A stretch of 64,000 nt of DNA from Paracoccus sp. MA (GTDB lineage: Bacteria > Pseudomonadota > Alphaproteobacteria > Rhodobacterales > Rhodobacteraceae). The stretch spans positions 1,222,001 through 1,286,000 of the forward strand of contig NZ_CP087598.1 of NCBI RefSeq assembly GCF_020990385.1, in the 5' to 3' direction. The translations under genes were made by a program, and so were the position numbers. How positions within the stretch are numbered: the first letter of the stretch is position 1; every line of letters starts with the position of its first letter. The notes below the pieces were generated by a model. It saw only the letters and a program-made list of their open reading frames with translations, was not told the DNA's origin and searched no databases. Positions 25,946 to 35,296 of this stretch are shown piece after piece.

Positions 25946-26138
25946 GGGCCGCGCCGGCCTGGCTGCGGCCTTGCATGGGTATTTTCGGAACGAAGAAGCC
26001 TGGGGGAGACCGGGGCGCCTTCGCAGCCTGCGCCGTCGCAGGAGTATTTGGGAAACGGTGAAGGCCGGGGCGGTCGCGCGGAGGCTTTCCAAGCCGGGCG
26101 GCGGGCGCTAAGACGGCCGGGCTTGCAAGAGGGCCGCC

Positions 26139-27242
26139 ATGTCGCAGAACCAGACGACCATCGCTCCGCAACCCGGCATCATGGAGATCTCGCTTTACGA
26201 AGGCGGGGCCTCGAAGGTGGCGGGGGTCGAGAATGTCGTGAAGCTTTCCTCGAACGAGAACCCCTTCGGGCCGTCGGACAAGGCGCGCGAGGCGGTGATC
26301 CGCGCCGCCCACAGCCTGCATCGCTATCCCAATACCGACCATGCCGGGCTGCGCGGCGCCATCGGCGAGGTGCATGGCCTGGACCCTGACCGCATCATCT
26401 GCGGCGTGGGATCGGACGAGATCATCCATTTCCTCTGCCAGGCCTATGCCGGGCCCGGGACCGAGGTGCTGTTCACCGAGCACGGCTTCCTGATGTATCG
26501 CATCTCGGCCCATGCCGCCGGCGCGACGCCGGTGCAGGTGGCCGAGCGCGACCGGGTGACCGATGTGGACGCGCTGATCGCCGGCGCGACCCCGCGCACG
26601 CGGCTGATCTTCGTCGCCAATCCGAACAATCCGACCGGCACCATGATCGGCCTGCCGGAACTGGAGCGGCTGGCCCGCGCCGTGCCGCACGCGATCCTGG
26701 TGGTCGATGCCGCCTATGCCGAATATGTCGAGGACTATGACGGCGGCGCCGAGCTGGCGACGCGGCTGCCCAACGTCTTCATGACCCGGACCTTTTCCAA
26801 GATCTACGGACTGGGGGGCTTGCGCGTCGGCTGGGGCTACGGTCCGCGGCAGATCGTCGATGTGCTGAACCGCATCCGCGGCCCCTTCAACCTGTCCAAT
26901 GTCGCGCTGGAAGGCGCCGAGGCCGCCATGCGCGACCGCGAGCACATTGCCCGCTGCCAGGCCGAGAATGTCCGGATGCGCGCCTGGCTGGCCGAGGCGC
27001 TGGCCGAGAAGGGCGTGCCTTCGGACACCTCCTGCGCGAATTTCATCCTGGCGCGCTTTGCCGACGTGGAAACCGCCGGGGCCTGCGACGAATATCTCAA
27101 GACCCAGGGGCTGATCGTGCGCCGCGTCGCCGGCTACGGCCTGCCGCAATGCCTGCGCATCACGGTGGGCGACGAGGCGTCCTGCCGGCGCGTCGCCCAT
27201 GTCATCGGCCAGTTCATGGCCGAGCGCGCGGGAAGCCGCTGA
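26139..27242 (+). CDS. hisC: Histidinol-phosphate/aromatic aminotransferase
   Basis: A 367-residue class II-type PLP aminotransferase: [10 protein letters not shown] (37-46), [10 protein letters not shown] (158-167), VVDAAYAEY and the Schiff-base lysine at about 221 ([16 protein letters not shown]). It transaminates imidazole-acetol phosphate in histidine synthesis. Coupling to tyrA (TGATG) suggests it also, or mainly, acts on aromatic keto acids. A hisC-like gene after ccmG is the order known from Paracoccus. Confidence 0.92.
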   Translation: MSQNQTTIAPQPGIMEISLYEGGASKVAGVENVVKLSSNENPFGPSDKAREAVIRAAHSLHRYPNTDHAGLRGAIGEVHGLDPDRIICGVGSDEIIHFLCQAYAGPGTEVLFTEHGFLMYRISAHAAGATPVQVAERDRVTDVDALIAGATPRTRLIFVANPNNPTGTMIGLPELERLARAVPHAILVVDAAYAEYVEDYDGGAELATRLPNVFMTRTFSKIYGLGGLRVGWGYGPRQIVDVLNRIRGPFNLSNVALEGAEAAMRDREHIARCQAENVRMRAWLAEALAEKGVPSDTSCANFILARFADVETAGACDEYLKTQGLIVRRVAGYGLPQCLRITVGDEASCRRVAHVIGQFMAERAGSR

Positions 27243-28177
27243 TGGCCGCGATCTATGACCGGGTGGCGCTGATCGGGCTGGGGCTGATCGCCGGGTCGAT
27301 GTCGCTGGCCATGCGCGAGGCCGGGTTGGCGGGCGAGGTGGTGGGCTATGCCCGCAGCCCCGAGACCCGCGCGGTCGCGGCCGAGATCGGCCTGGTCGAC
27401 CGCGTGGCCGAGAGTGTCGCCGAGGCAGTCGAGGGCGCCGATCTGGTGGTTCTGGCGGTGCCGGTCGGCGCCATGGGCGCGGTCGCGGCCGAGATCGCGC
27501 CGCATCTGAAGCCGGGCGCGACCGTCACCGATGTCGGCTCGGTCAAGCAGGCGGTGATCGAGGCGGTGGCGCCCCACATGCCGGCGGGGGTGCATTTCAT
27601 CCCCGGCCATCCGCTGGCCGGGACCGAGCATTCCGGGCCGCGCTCGGGCTTTGCCTCGCTGTTTCGCAACCGCTGGTGGCTGCTGACCCCGGTCGAGGGC
27701 AGCGATCCGGCGGCGGTCGCGCGGCTGTCGGCGCTGATCCGCGCCATGGGGGCCAATGTCGAGGAGATGGACGCCGCGCATCACGATCTGGTGCTGGCGG
27801 TGACCAGCCACACGCCGCACCTGATCGCCTATACGATGGTGGGGGTGGCCGATCACCTCAAGCGCGTCACCGAAAGCGAGGTCATCAAGTATTCCGCCGC
27901 GGGTTTTCGGGATTTCACCCGCATCGCCGCCTCGGACCCGACCATGTGGCGCGATGTGTTCCTGCAGAACAAGGAGGCGGTGCTGGACATCCTGGGCCGC
28001 TTCACCGAGGAGCTTTTCGTGCTGCAGCGGGCGATCCGCATGGGCGACGGGGCGCATCTGCACGATTACTTCACCCGCACCCGTGCGATCCGGCGCGGCA
28101 TCGTCGAGGCCGGGCAGGATACCGCGGCACCGGATTTCGGCCGCAGCCTGGCCGCAGGCCATGCGCCCAAGCCCTAG
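27242..28177 (+). CDS. tyrA: Prephenate/arogenate dehydrogenase
   Basis: A 311-residue NAD(P)-dependent enzyme of tyrosine synthesis. The N-terminal Rossmann domain has ALIGLGLIAGS and VVLAVPVGAM; the helical domain has FIPGHPLAGTEHSGP, the prephenate-site histidine region, and DLVLAVTSHTPHLIAY. There is no chorismate mutase or ACT domain. The start overlaps the hisC stop. Its end overlaps the convergent DUF2125 gene by 4 bases. Confidence 0.93.
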   Translation: MAAIYDRVALIGLGLIAGSMSLAMREAGLAGEVVGYARSPETRAVAAEIGLVDRVAESVAEAVEGADLVVLAVPVGAMGAVAAEIAPHLKPGATVTDVGSVKQAVIEAVAPHMPAGVHFIPGHPLAGTEHSGPRSGFASLFRNRWWLLTPVEGSDPAAVARLSALIRAMGANVEEMDAAHHDLVLAVTSHTPHLIAYTMVGVADHLKRVTESEVIKYSAAGFRDFTRIAASDPTMWRDVFLQNKEAVLDILGRFTEELFVLQRAIRMGDGAHLHDYFTRTRAIRRGIVEAGQDTAAPDFGRSLAAGHAPKP

Positions 28178-29181
28178 CGGCGCGGGAAGGCTGGCGCCGG
28201 GCCCAGCGTGAGCGGCCCGAGGCTCGTCTTGCCGTCGGCGAAGGTCAGCGGCAGGCGCAATTCACCCTCTGCCGGCGGCGGGAAGCGGAAGCCGGCATCC
28301 TCGGGCAGAGGAAGCTCCGAGATGTTCTTCAGCATGGTCCCGGCCAGCCTCACCACCTTCGGCGGGATCAGCCCGGCCGCGGCCGCGGCCTGCAAGAGCG
28401 GCTCGGCATCCCGGGTGTAAAGCGCAAGCCGGCCCTGGGCGCGGCCCTGCGCATCGGCCTGGACGCGGCCGAGGATGCGCGCCTGCAGCGTGCCCAGCCG
28501 CAGCTCGGCATCGTCCAGGCGCAGGCCCACCGGCAGCGGCGCCGGATCGGCGGACAGGGCCGAGGGGCGGGGCAGGGCGTCCAGCCAGACCCGGCCCGTC
28601 GCAGTCAGGCTCAGCCGGCCGGGCAGGGGCAGGGCCGCGAACAGGGCGGGGTCCAGATCGTCCACGGTCAGGTCCAGGTCATAGGCCGCGGCGGCCCCCG
28701 GCGGCGCATCCGCCTCCAGCGCAGCCAGTTCGGCATCGGCGCGCAGGGCCCGGGCCAGTTCGGCATCCTCGACCGTCAGCCGTCCGGCCGCGACCCCGGC
28801 CGAGGCCATCGCCAGGCCGTTCAGCGGTTGCAGCCGCAGCCGGGCCGAGGCGTCGGCAAGGCCCAGCTCCAGCGGGCCCGATCCGGGGTCCAGCGTGGCG
28901 CGGGGCGGCAGGTCCAGCCGCAGCTCGGTCGGGCGCAGCGGGTTCAGCCACAGCTCGGCCCGGGGCAGGGCGACCTTGCCGGCCTCCGTCTGCAATTCCA
29001 GCGCCGCGGCCTGCACCCCGATCCGTCGCGGGTCGCGCAATTCCCGCACCGCGCCGAGTTCCAGCATCGGCTGTCCGGCGGCGATCCGGCGCAGCTGCTG
29101 CGCCATCAGGCTTTCGCCGCCCAGCCAAAGCCCGCCCAGAATCAGGGCAAGCACGATCAGCAGGGCTGGCAGTCGGCGCAT
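28174..29181 (-). CDS. DUF2125-family exported protein
   Basis: A 335-residue protein with an uncleaved N-terminal helix or signal anchor (RRLPALLIVLALILGGLWLG). After that, a long beta-rich, proline- and leucine-rich region fits DUF2125, a family of alphaproteobacterial envelope proteins that resembles AsmA-type lipid-transfer or structural domains. The function is unknown; a periplasmic location is inferred from the N-terminus. It is tail-to-tail with tyrA and divergent from the ChaC-like gene. Confidence 0.78.
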   Translation of the reverse strand: MRRLPALLIVLALILGGLWLGGESLMAQQLRRIAAGQPMLELGAVRELRDPRRIGVQAAALELQTEAGKVALPRAELWLNPLRPTELRLDLPPRATLDPGSGPLELGLADASARLRLQPLNGLAMASAGVAAGRLTVEDAELARALRADAELAALEADAPPGAAAAYDLDLTVDDLDPALFAALPLPGRLSLTATGRVWLDALPRPSALSADPAPLPVGLRLDDAELRLGTLQARILGRVQADAQGRAQGRLALYTRDAEPLLQAAAAAGLIPPKVVRLAGTMLKNISELPLPEDAGFRFPPPAEGELRLPLTFADGKTSLGPLTLGPAPAFPRR

Positions 29182-29273
29182 CCTATCCTCGCGTCTGTCA
29201 TGGCGTCTTGGAACGCCGGCCCTGCTGTCCTAAGTTTTTCCTGACCGAATGATCTAGGGCACCGGGGTAAAGA

Positions 29274-29828
29274 ATGGGTGAACGGCCGCAACATTGGGTC
29301 TTTGCCTATGGTTCGCTGATGTGGGACCCGGGCTTTCGCGTGGCCGAGATGGTGTCGGCGCGGCTCGACGGCTATGCCCGCAGCTTCTGCCTGCGCTCGG
29401 TCGTCTATCGCGGCACCGTCGAGGCGCCGGGGCTGGTCCTGGGCCTCGATGCCGAGCCGGGGGCGCATTGCCTTGGCCTGGCGCTGCGCGTCGCCGAGCC
29501 GGACTGGGACGAGACGCTGGCCGGCCTGCGCGCGCGCGAGCTGACCACCAACGCCTATGCCGAGCTGTGGCTGCCGCTGGCGCTGGAGGACGGCCGCCGG
29601 GTCGAGGCGGTCACCTATGTGATCCGCCGCGACCACGACCAATATGCCGGCGCCATCGACCTGCAGGAACAGGCCCGGATCATCGCCCGGGCGCAGGGCG
29701 GCCGCGGGCCGAACGCCGATTACCTGTTCAACACCGCCCGCCACCTTGAGCAGATGGGCATCGAGGACCTGGCCATGGCCGAACTGGCGCGGCAGGTGCG
29801 CGGCCTGCTGCGGCCCGGGCCGGAATAG
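29274..29828 (+). CDS. ChaC-family gamma-glutamylcyclotransferase
   Basis: A 184-residue protein with VFAYGSLMWDPGF (YGSLMW at 12-17, the substrate loop) and GLRARELTTNAYAELWLPL with the probable catalytic glutamate at 89. These are ChaC-type features; such enzymes cleave glutathione to 5-oxoproline and Cys-Gly. The C-terminal helix NADYLFNTARHLEQMGIED is also family-typical. No operon partner is evident. Confidence 0.88.
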   Translation: MGERPQHWVFAYGSLMWDPGFRVAEMVSARLDGYARSFCLRSVVYRGTVEAPGLVLGLDAEPGAHCLGLALRVAEPDWDETLAGLRARELTTNAYAELWLPLALEDGRRVEAVTYVIRRDHDQYAGAIDLQEQARIIARAQGGRGPNADYLFNTARHLEQMGIEDLAMAELARQVRGLLRPGPE

Positions 29829-29909
29829 AGGCGATCCGCCGCTGCGACGGCGCTTGGCAGGCGCCGGTCCCGCCTCTACAGTCGGGCCGAAAGCAGCAAG
29901 GGGGTCGTC

Positions 29910-31520
29910 TTGTCCCGAACCGACGCCGAACCGCCCGAGGGGCCGCCCGCCGCGCCCGAAGGCCGCCGTTCCCGCGCCGCCCGTCTGGCGGCGACGCGCG
30001 GCACGGGGCCCGGCGGGGCCGGCCCGGCGCCGCCGCAATTCTCGCAGCCGGTGCGGCAGATCGTGCTGATGCTGATCGTGCTGGCGCTGGTCGTGGCCGG
30101 GGCCTGGTTCGCCTATGGCCGGATCCTGTCGATCTTTCACTCGAACGAATATCTGAACGGGCTGATCCTGGCCGTCTTCGTGATGGGCGTGCTGGGCTGT
30201 TTCTGGCAGGTGGCCGAACTGGTCAAATCCGTCAGCTGGATCGAGCGTTTCGCCGCCCGCCGCCGCCATGCCGCCGAAAAGGGTCTGGGCGCGACCGAGC
30301 CCGAGGGGCCGGACGACGCGCCGCGGCTGCTGGCGCCGCTGGCCGCGCTTCTGGGCCAGCGCGGGCCGGCGGGTGGGGCCATCTCGACCGAATCGTCGCG
30401 CTCGATCCTGGAATCGGTGGCAACGCGGATCGACGAGGCGCGCGACATCACCCGCTATCTGGCGAATCTGCTGATCTTCCTGGGACTTCTGGGCACGTTC
30501 TATGGGCTGGCCACCACGGTTCCGGCCGTGGTCGACACCATCCGCGCGTTGGCCCCCCAGGATGGCGAGACCGGGCTCGAGGTGTTCAACAAGCTGATGA
30601 CCGGGCTGGAATCGCAGCTGGGCGGCATGGCCACGGCCTTTTCCAGCTCGCTGCTGGGGCTGGCGGGCTCGCTGGTCGTCGGGCTGCTGGAGCTTTTCGC
30701 CGCCCATGGCCAGAACCGCTTCTATCGCGAGCTCGAGGAATGGATGTCGGGATTCACCCGCATCGGCCTCGGCGGCGCCGAGGGGCAGGGGCTGGGCGAG
30801 GCGGCTCTGGCGGGCTTCATCGAGCGGGTCGAGGCGCAGCTGGCCGGGCTGCAGGAGTTCTATGCCGGCCGCGATGTCCTGCGCGACGAGGAAGCCGCCG
30901 CCGCCGACCAGCGTTCGCTGGCGCTGGCGCAGGGCGTGGAAAGGCTGGCCGGGCTGCTCGGCTCGGACCGCGACCAGCTGGGGGCCGCGCTGAGCGCCGA
31001 GCGCGAAGCCACGGCGCAGGCGCTTGCCGGAGTCGAACGGGCAATCGCCGGGCTGGCCGAGCCGCGCCACGATCCGGCGCTTGCGGCGGCGCTGGAACGG
31101 GTCGCCGAGGGCCAGGCCCGGCTTGCGGCCCTGGCCGAGACGCCGCAGCCGTCCTTCGACGGCGCCGCTTTGGCCGAGGCGCTGGAACGGCTGGCCGAAG
31201 GGCAGGCCCGGCTGGTCGCGCTGGCCGAGGCACCGGCGCCGGCGCTGGACGGCCCGCGGCTGGTCCGGGCGCTGGAGCGGCTGGCCGAGGGACAGGACCG
31301 CATCCTCGATCTTGGCGCGCAGCGGCCGGGTCAGGCCCATGCCGCGATTTCGGGCGACGATCCCGAGGCGCGAATGCGGCTGCGCTCGATCGACGTGCAA
31401 CTGGGCCGGCTGGTCGAGGAAGCCGCCAGCGGCCGCGACGGGCTGATCTCGGAGCTGCGCGAGGACATGGCGGCGCTGACCCGGGCGATCCGCAACCTGG
31501 AGCGCGGCGATGGGACTTAG
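29910..31520 (+). CDS. MotA/TolQ/ExbB-like membrane protein with long C-terminal helical region
   Basis: A 536-residue protein starting at TTG 29910 behind AAGGGGG. Four membrane helices are seen, at about 50-69, 82-101, 183-204 and 243-264; the last two carry the MotA/TolQ-like NLLIFLGLLGTFYGLATTVP and LGGMATAFSSSLLGLAGSLV segments. A long helical tail follows, with a 30-residue repeat at 391-420, 421-450 and 451-470 (core ALERLAEGQARLVALAE). It overlaps the OmpA/MotB-like partner by 11 bases. The pair probably forms an ion-driven envelope complex; its role is not known. Confidence 0.82.
   Translation: MSRTDAEPPEGPPAAPEGRRSRAARLAATRGTGPGGAGPAPPQFSQPVRQIVLMLIVLALVVAGAWFAYGRILSIFHSNEYLNGLILAVFVMGVLGCFWQVAELVKSVSWIERFAARRRHAAEKGLGATEPEGPDDAPRLLAPLAALLGQRGPAGGAISTESSRSILESVATRIDEARDITRYLANLLIFLGLLGTFYGLATTVPAVVDTIRALAPQDGETGLEVFNKLMTGLESQLGGMATAFSSSLLGLAGSLVVGLLELFAAHGQNRFYRELEEWMSGFTRIGLGGAEGQGLGEAALAGFIERVEAQLAGLQEFYAGRDVLRDEEAAAADQRSLALAQGVERLAGLLGSDRDQLGAALSAEREATAQALAGVERAIAGLAEPRHDPALAAALERVAEGQARLAALAETPQPSFDGAALAEALERLAEGQARLVALAEAPAPALDGPRLVRALERLAEGQDRILDLGAQRPGQAHAAISGDDPEARMRLRSIDVQLGRLVEEAASGRDGLISELREDMAALTRAIRNLERGDGT
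31080..31319 (+). repeat. Three in-frame 90-bp repeats in the MotA-like gene
   Basis: Units at 31080-31169, 31170-31259 and 31260-31319 (third shortened) encode the LxxALERxAEGQxR pattern. They lengthen a predicted helical stalk in exact 30-residue steps. Confidence 0.8.
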
Positions 31521-32901
31521 CCGGGGCAGCGGCAACCGCTTTTCGGCGACGATCTGGCCGGGCTTCGTCGATGCGATGACCGCGCTTCTGATGGTCATGA
31601 TGTTCGTGCTGACCATCTTCCTGCTGGTGCAATCGGTGCTGCGCGACCAGATCACCACCCAGGACAGCGAGCTCGACCAGCTCGGCCGGCAGGTGGCGCA
31701 GCTGTCGGACGCGCTGTCCAGCTCGCAGGCCCGCGCCGCCACGCTGGACCGCGACCTGACGGCCGAGCGCGAGCGGCTGCGCCGTTCCGAGCAGGCGGTG
31801 GCCGCCGCCCGGGCCGAGATCGACGCCCAGACCGAGGCGGCGCGGCTGGCCGCTGCCCGGCGCGAGGCGCTGGAGGCGCTGGTCGGCGACCTGCGCCGCC
31901 GCAATGCCGAGACCCGGCAGCAGCTGGACGAGACCGAAGCCGCCCGCCTGGCCGACGCCGCCGCCGCCGAGGCGCTGCGCGAGCGGCTGGCGAGATCCGA
32001 CGCCGAGCTCGACGCCGCCACGCTGGAGCTCGAGGCGGCGCGCAAACAGGCCGAGGAGACGCTGACCCTGCTTGCCGCCGCCGAGGCGGCCAAGAAGGAG
32101 CTGGGCGAGCAGGCCGAGGCCCAGGCCAGCGAGGCCGAGAAGCAGGCCGGGCTTCTGGCGCTGGCGCGGCAGAAGATTTCCGAGCAGGAGGCGCTTTCCG
32201 CCCAGGACCAGCGCCGCGTCGCGCTGCTCAACCGGCAGGTGGCGCAGCTCAACGACCAGCTGGGCAGCCTGCGCGCGGTGCTGGACGCCGCGGGCGAGGA
32301 ACGCCGCGAGGCCGACCTGCGCGCCGAGGATCTGGGCCGACAGCTCAACGTCGCCCTGCTGCGCGCCGCCGAAGAGGAGCGCAAGCGCCGCGCGCTGGAG
32401 GAGGAGGCGCGCAGCAAGGCCGAGGCCGAGGCCCGGGATCTGGCGCGCTATCGCTCGGAATTCTTCGGCCGGCTGTCGCAGATCCTGGAAGGGCGCGAGG
32501 GCGTGCGGGTCGTGGGCGACCGTTTTGTGTTTTCCTCGGAAGTGCTGTTCGCGCCGGGCGAGGCGACGCTGTCGCCCGGCGGCCGCGAGCAGATCGCGCG
32601 GGTCGCCGACATGCTGAAGCAGATCTCGGGCGATATCCCGCCGGAGATCGACTGGATGATCCGCGTCGACGGCCATACCGACGACCAGCCGCTGTCCGGG
32701 CTGGGGCGCTATCGCGACAATTGGGAACTGAGCCAGGCGCGGGCGCTGGCCGTGGTGCGCTACATGGTGGACCAGCTGGGCTTCCCGGCCACCCGCCTTG
32801 CCCCGGCCGGCTTTGCCGATACCCGGCCGGTGGCGGCGGGCGACACGGCCGAGGCCCGGGCCCAGAACCGCCGCATCGAGCTGAAGCTGACCGAACGCTA
32901 G
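31510..32901 (+). CDS. MotB/OmpA-type peptidoglycan-binding partner protein
   Basis: A 463-residue protein: one N-terminal helix with a buried aspartate (IWPGFVDAMTALLMVMMFVL, Asp21), as in MotB/ExbD proton-path subunits. A very long coiled coil (about 50-310) and a C-terminal OmpA-like peptidoglycan-binding domain follow (DRFVFSSEVLFAPGEATLSPGG, VDGHTDDQPL, ELSQARALAVVRYM, AQNRRIELKL). It probably couples ion flow through the upstream MotA-like subunit to movement or force on the cell wall. The pair is similar in plan to Zorya ZorA/ZorB, but no ZorC or ZorD gene is present. Confidence 0.87.
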   Translation: MGLSRGSGNRFSATIWPGFVDAMTALLMVMMFVLTIFLLVQSVLRDQITTQDSELDQLGRQVAQLSDALSSSQARAATLDRDLTAERERLRRSEQAVAAARAEIDAQTEAARLAAARREALEALVGDLRRRNAETRQQLDETEAARLADAAAAEALRERLARSDAELDAATLELEAARKQAEETLTLLAAAEAAKKELGEQAEAQASEAEKQAGLLALARQKISEQEALSAQDQRRVALLNRQVAQLNDQLGSLRAVLDAAGEERREADLRAEDLGRQLNVALLRAAEEERKRRALEEEARSKAEAEARDLARYRSEFFGRLSQILEGREGVRVVGDRFVFSSEVLFAPGEATLSPGGREQIARVADMLKQISGDIPPEIDWMIRVDGHTDDQPLSGLGRYRDNWELSQARALAVVRYMVDQLGFPATRLAPAGFADTRPVAAGDTAEARAQNRRIELKLTER

Positions 32902-33052
32902 ACGCGCGGCACCGCGCAAGCCGCATGGGACGGCAGTCCCGCCAAGGTCCGCCGACGGGATCGCCAAGGCCCCTTGCCGCCGCAGAACCGGGGACAGCGG
33001 AGCCCCCTTTGCAGTCGGAGGCCCGGCGCGGGGCCGCGGCGCTCCGGCCGGC

Positions 33053-33478
33053 TCAGTCCGGGGCACCGTGACGGGCGAGGATTTCCTCGAAGCGCGTCCT
33101 GGCGCGGGCCGGGACGGCGGCGGGGATCTCGGGCGCGGCCGCCTCGCCGACCCGGATCAGCATGACCATGCCCATGGCGTAATGCGGGCTGCATTTGATG
33201 CCGTAGATGCCGGGCAGGGTCAGCGTGACCTCGAATTCCTTGTTGAGGCCGCTCTTGAAGGGCTCGGCCCCGGCGGGGATCATCTCGTCGATGGTCGCGG
33301 CGTTATGGCCGGGCTGGGTCGGCAGGAAGCGGACCGTGTCGCCGGGCGCGACCACCAGGTGGTCCGGCTCGTAGACCATCGTGGCGGTGTCGTTGCGGTT
33401 CAGCATCCTGACCTCGTGGATCTCGGCGAGGGCAGGGGCGGCGGTCAGCAGGAGCAGGGCGAGGCTGCGCGAGACCAT
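33053..33478 (-). CDS. Pseudoazurin-family blue copper protein
   Basis: A 141-residue periplasmic cupredoxin with a signal peptide (cleavage after ALA, residue 18). The copper ligands are complete: His58, Cys96, His99 and Met104, with the exact 38-3-5 spacing of pseudoazurins, inside PGHNAATI and GIKCSPHYAMGM. Pseudoazurins carry electrons to nitrite or nitrous oxide reductases in Paracoccus relatives. The C-terminal tail (about 115-141) is helical and diverges from the classical protein. Its ribosome-binding site, AAAGGA, overlaps the stop codon of the upstream ABC ATPase gene, so it appears to be the last gene of the riboswitch-controlled operon. Confidence 0.9.
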   Translation of the reverse strand: MVSRSLALLLLTAAPALAEIHEVRMLNRNDTATMVYEPDHLVVAPGDTVRFLPTQPGHNAATIDEMIPAGAEPFKSGLNKEFEVTLTLPGIYGIKCSPHYAMGMVMLIRVGEAAAPEIPAAVPARARTRFEEILARHGAPD

Positions 33479-33488
33479 GGGCGTCCTT

Positions 33489-34250
33489 TCAGGTGATCGA
33501 GAAGGTCAGGATGTCCGGCCCGCCGGCCGGATCGGGCACCCGCCGGACGCGGATGCCGAAGACGTGCGCGACCAGATCGGGCCGCAGCACCTCGGGGGGC
33601 GGGCCGCAGGCGACCAGCCGGCCGCCGTCCAGCATCGCGACGCGGTCGCAGCCCATGGCCTGGTTGAGGTCGTGCAGCGCGATGACGGTGGTGATGGGCA
33701 ACTGCCGGATGAAGCCTAGGATCGCCAGCTGGTGGTGGATGTCCAGATGGTTGGTCGGCTCGTCGAGCAGCAGCAGACCCGGCTCCTGCGCCAGGGCGCG
33801 GGCGATGTGCAGCCGCTGGCGCTCGCCGCCCGACAGGGTGGCCCAGCTGCGATCCGCCAGCGCGGTCATCTCCACCGCGTCGAGCGCGCGGGCGACCTGC
33901 CGCTCGTCCCGCTCGCTCCAGGATGCGAGCGCCGAGAGCCAGGGGGTGCGGCCCAGCTCGACGGCGGCGCGGGCGGTCAGGCGTTCGGCGGTGTCGGCCT
34001 GCTGCTCGACCAGCGCGATGCGCTGCGCGATCCCGCGACGCGACAGCCGGGCAAGAGGCTGACCCTCAAGCCGGATGGCGCCCCAGTCCGGGCGGACCAG
34101 CCCGGCCAGCAGCCGCAGCAGCGTCGACTTGCCCGAACCGTTCGGTCCGACCAGCGCCAGCGTCTCGCCGGGCGTCACCTCCAGCGAGACGTCGCGGATG
34201 ATCTTGCGCCCGCGCAGGGCGAGGGACAGGGATTGCGCCGAAAGCCTCAT
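33489..34250 (-). CDS. ABC importer ATP-binding protein, BtuD/FecE type
   Basis: A 253-residue ABC ATPase: Walker A GPNGSGKST (35-43), signature LSGGERQRL, Walker B LLLLDEPTNHLD and the switch histidine in ALHDLNQAM. It belongs to the family that energises uptake of B12 and siderophores. Its ATG overlaps the permease stop (ATGA). The upstream cobalamin riboswitch points to a corrinoid substrate. Confidence 0.9.
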   Translation of the reverse strand: MRLSAQSLSLALRGRKIIRDVSLEVTPGETLALVGPNGSGKSTLLRLLAGLVRPDWGAIRLEGQPLARLSRRGIAQRIALVEQQADTAERLTARAAVELGRTPWLSALASWSERDERQVARALDAVEMTALADRSWATLSGGERQRLHIARALAQEPGLLLLDEPTNHLDIHHQLAILGFIRQLPITTVIALHDLNQAMGCDRVAMLDGGRLVACGPPPEVLRPDLVAHVFGIRVRRVPDPAGGPDILTFSIT

Positions 34251-35296
34251 CGCATCTGGCCCCGGCTGCGGATCAGGATCAGCGCGAAGGCCGGGGCGCC
34301 GATCAGCGCGGTGACGACGCCGATGGGCAGGACCTGGCCCCTGATGATGACGCGCGACAGGATGTCGGCGCCGATCAGGAAGACCGCGCCGATCAGCGCC
34401 GCGGCCGGGATCAGCCGGCCGTGGCGGACGCCGACCAGGAAGCGCGCCGCATGCGGGATCACCAGCCCGACGAAGCCGATCGAGCCCAGGATCGACACCA
34501 TGACCGCCGTCACCAGCGCCGCGGCCAGGATCAGCACCGCCCGGACCCGCCGCACCGGCACGCCCAGCGAGGCGGCGCTGTCGGCCCCGAAGGCAAAGGC
34601 GTCCAGCCCGCGCGCATGCAGCTGGCAGACCAGCCAGCCCATGACGGCGACCGGCACGGCCAGCTGCACCTCGGGCCAGCGCACGCCGCTGAGATTGCCC
34701 ATCAGCCAGAACATGATGCCGCGCGCCTGGTCGGCATTCGCCGATTTCGCGATGACGAACGCGGTCAGGGCGTTGAAGAGCTGCGAGCCGGCGATGCCCG
34801 CCAGCACGATCTGCGCCGCGCCGCCGCGTCCGGCGTCGGCACCGGCGGCCCGGGCCAGCGCCGCCACCAGCCCGAAGGCGATCAGCGCCCCCATGAAGGC
34901 GCCGAGCGACATCGAGAGCAGCCCCGCCCCGAGCCCGGCGATGGTCACCGCCACCGCCCCGGTCGAGGCCCCGGCCGAGATGCCGAGGATATAGGGATCG
35001 GCCAGGGCGTTGCGCAGCAGCGCCTGCAGCACCACGCCCGAGACGGCCAGTCCCGCGCCGCAGGCGGCGGCGACCAGCGCGCGGGGCACGCGATAGCTCC
35101 AGACGATGCCCTGATCCAGCGGGTCGAGCGCATGGCCCGCCTGCCACAGCCGGTTGGCCAGCACCTTCAGCACCAGATCCGGGGCGATGCGGGTCTCGCC
35201 GATCATCGCCCCGGCCAGGACCGCCGCCGCCAGCACCGCCAGCGCCAGAAGCGCGGCGACAAGCGCCCTGCGCGGTCCGGCGGCGGCCGGCGTCAT
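34247..35296 (-). CDS. ABC importer permease, BtuC/FecCD type
   Basis: A 349-residue membrane protein with about ten helices. Family blocks are WSYRVPRALVAAACGAGLAVSGVVLQALLRNALADPYILGISAGAS, here read in parts, and GFVGLVIPHAARFLVG with the coupling region. The length is normal for BtuC/FecCD. It overlaps both neighbours by 4 bases. Together with the binding protein and the ATPase it forms a complete importer. Confidence 0.92.
   Translation of the reverse strand: MTPAAAGPRRALVAALLALAVLAAAVLAGAMIGETRIAPDLVLKVLANRLWQAGHALDPLDQGIVWSYRVPRALVAAACGAGLAVSGVVLQALLRNALADPYILGISAGASTGAVAVTIAGLGAGLLSMSLGAFMGALIAFGLVAALARAAGADAGRGGAAQIVLAGIAGSQLFNALTAFVIAKSANADQARGIMFWLMGNLSGVRWPEVQLAVPVAVMGWLVCQLHARGLDAFAFGADSAASLGVPVRRVRAVLILAAALVTAVMVSILGSIGFVGLVIPHAARFLVGVRHGRLIPAAALIGAVFLIGADILSRVIIRGQVLPIGVVTALIGAPAFALILIRSRGQMR

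Noticed and set aside
29157..32417. 1086-codon minus-strand frame rich in Ser, Arg and Ala
   Set aside because: Antisense shadow of the MotA-like and OmpA-like genes; no motif and no ribosome-binding site.
29910..32901. Zorya anti-phage system
   Set aside because: The MotA/OmpA pair looks like ZorA/ZorB, but the neighbours are ChaC and pseudoazurin genes; there is no ZorC, helicase-type ZorD or ZorE.
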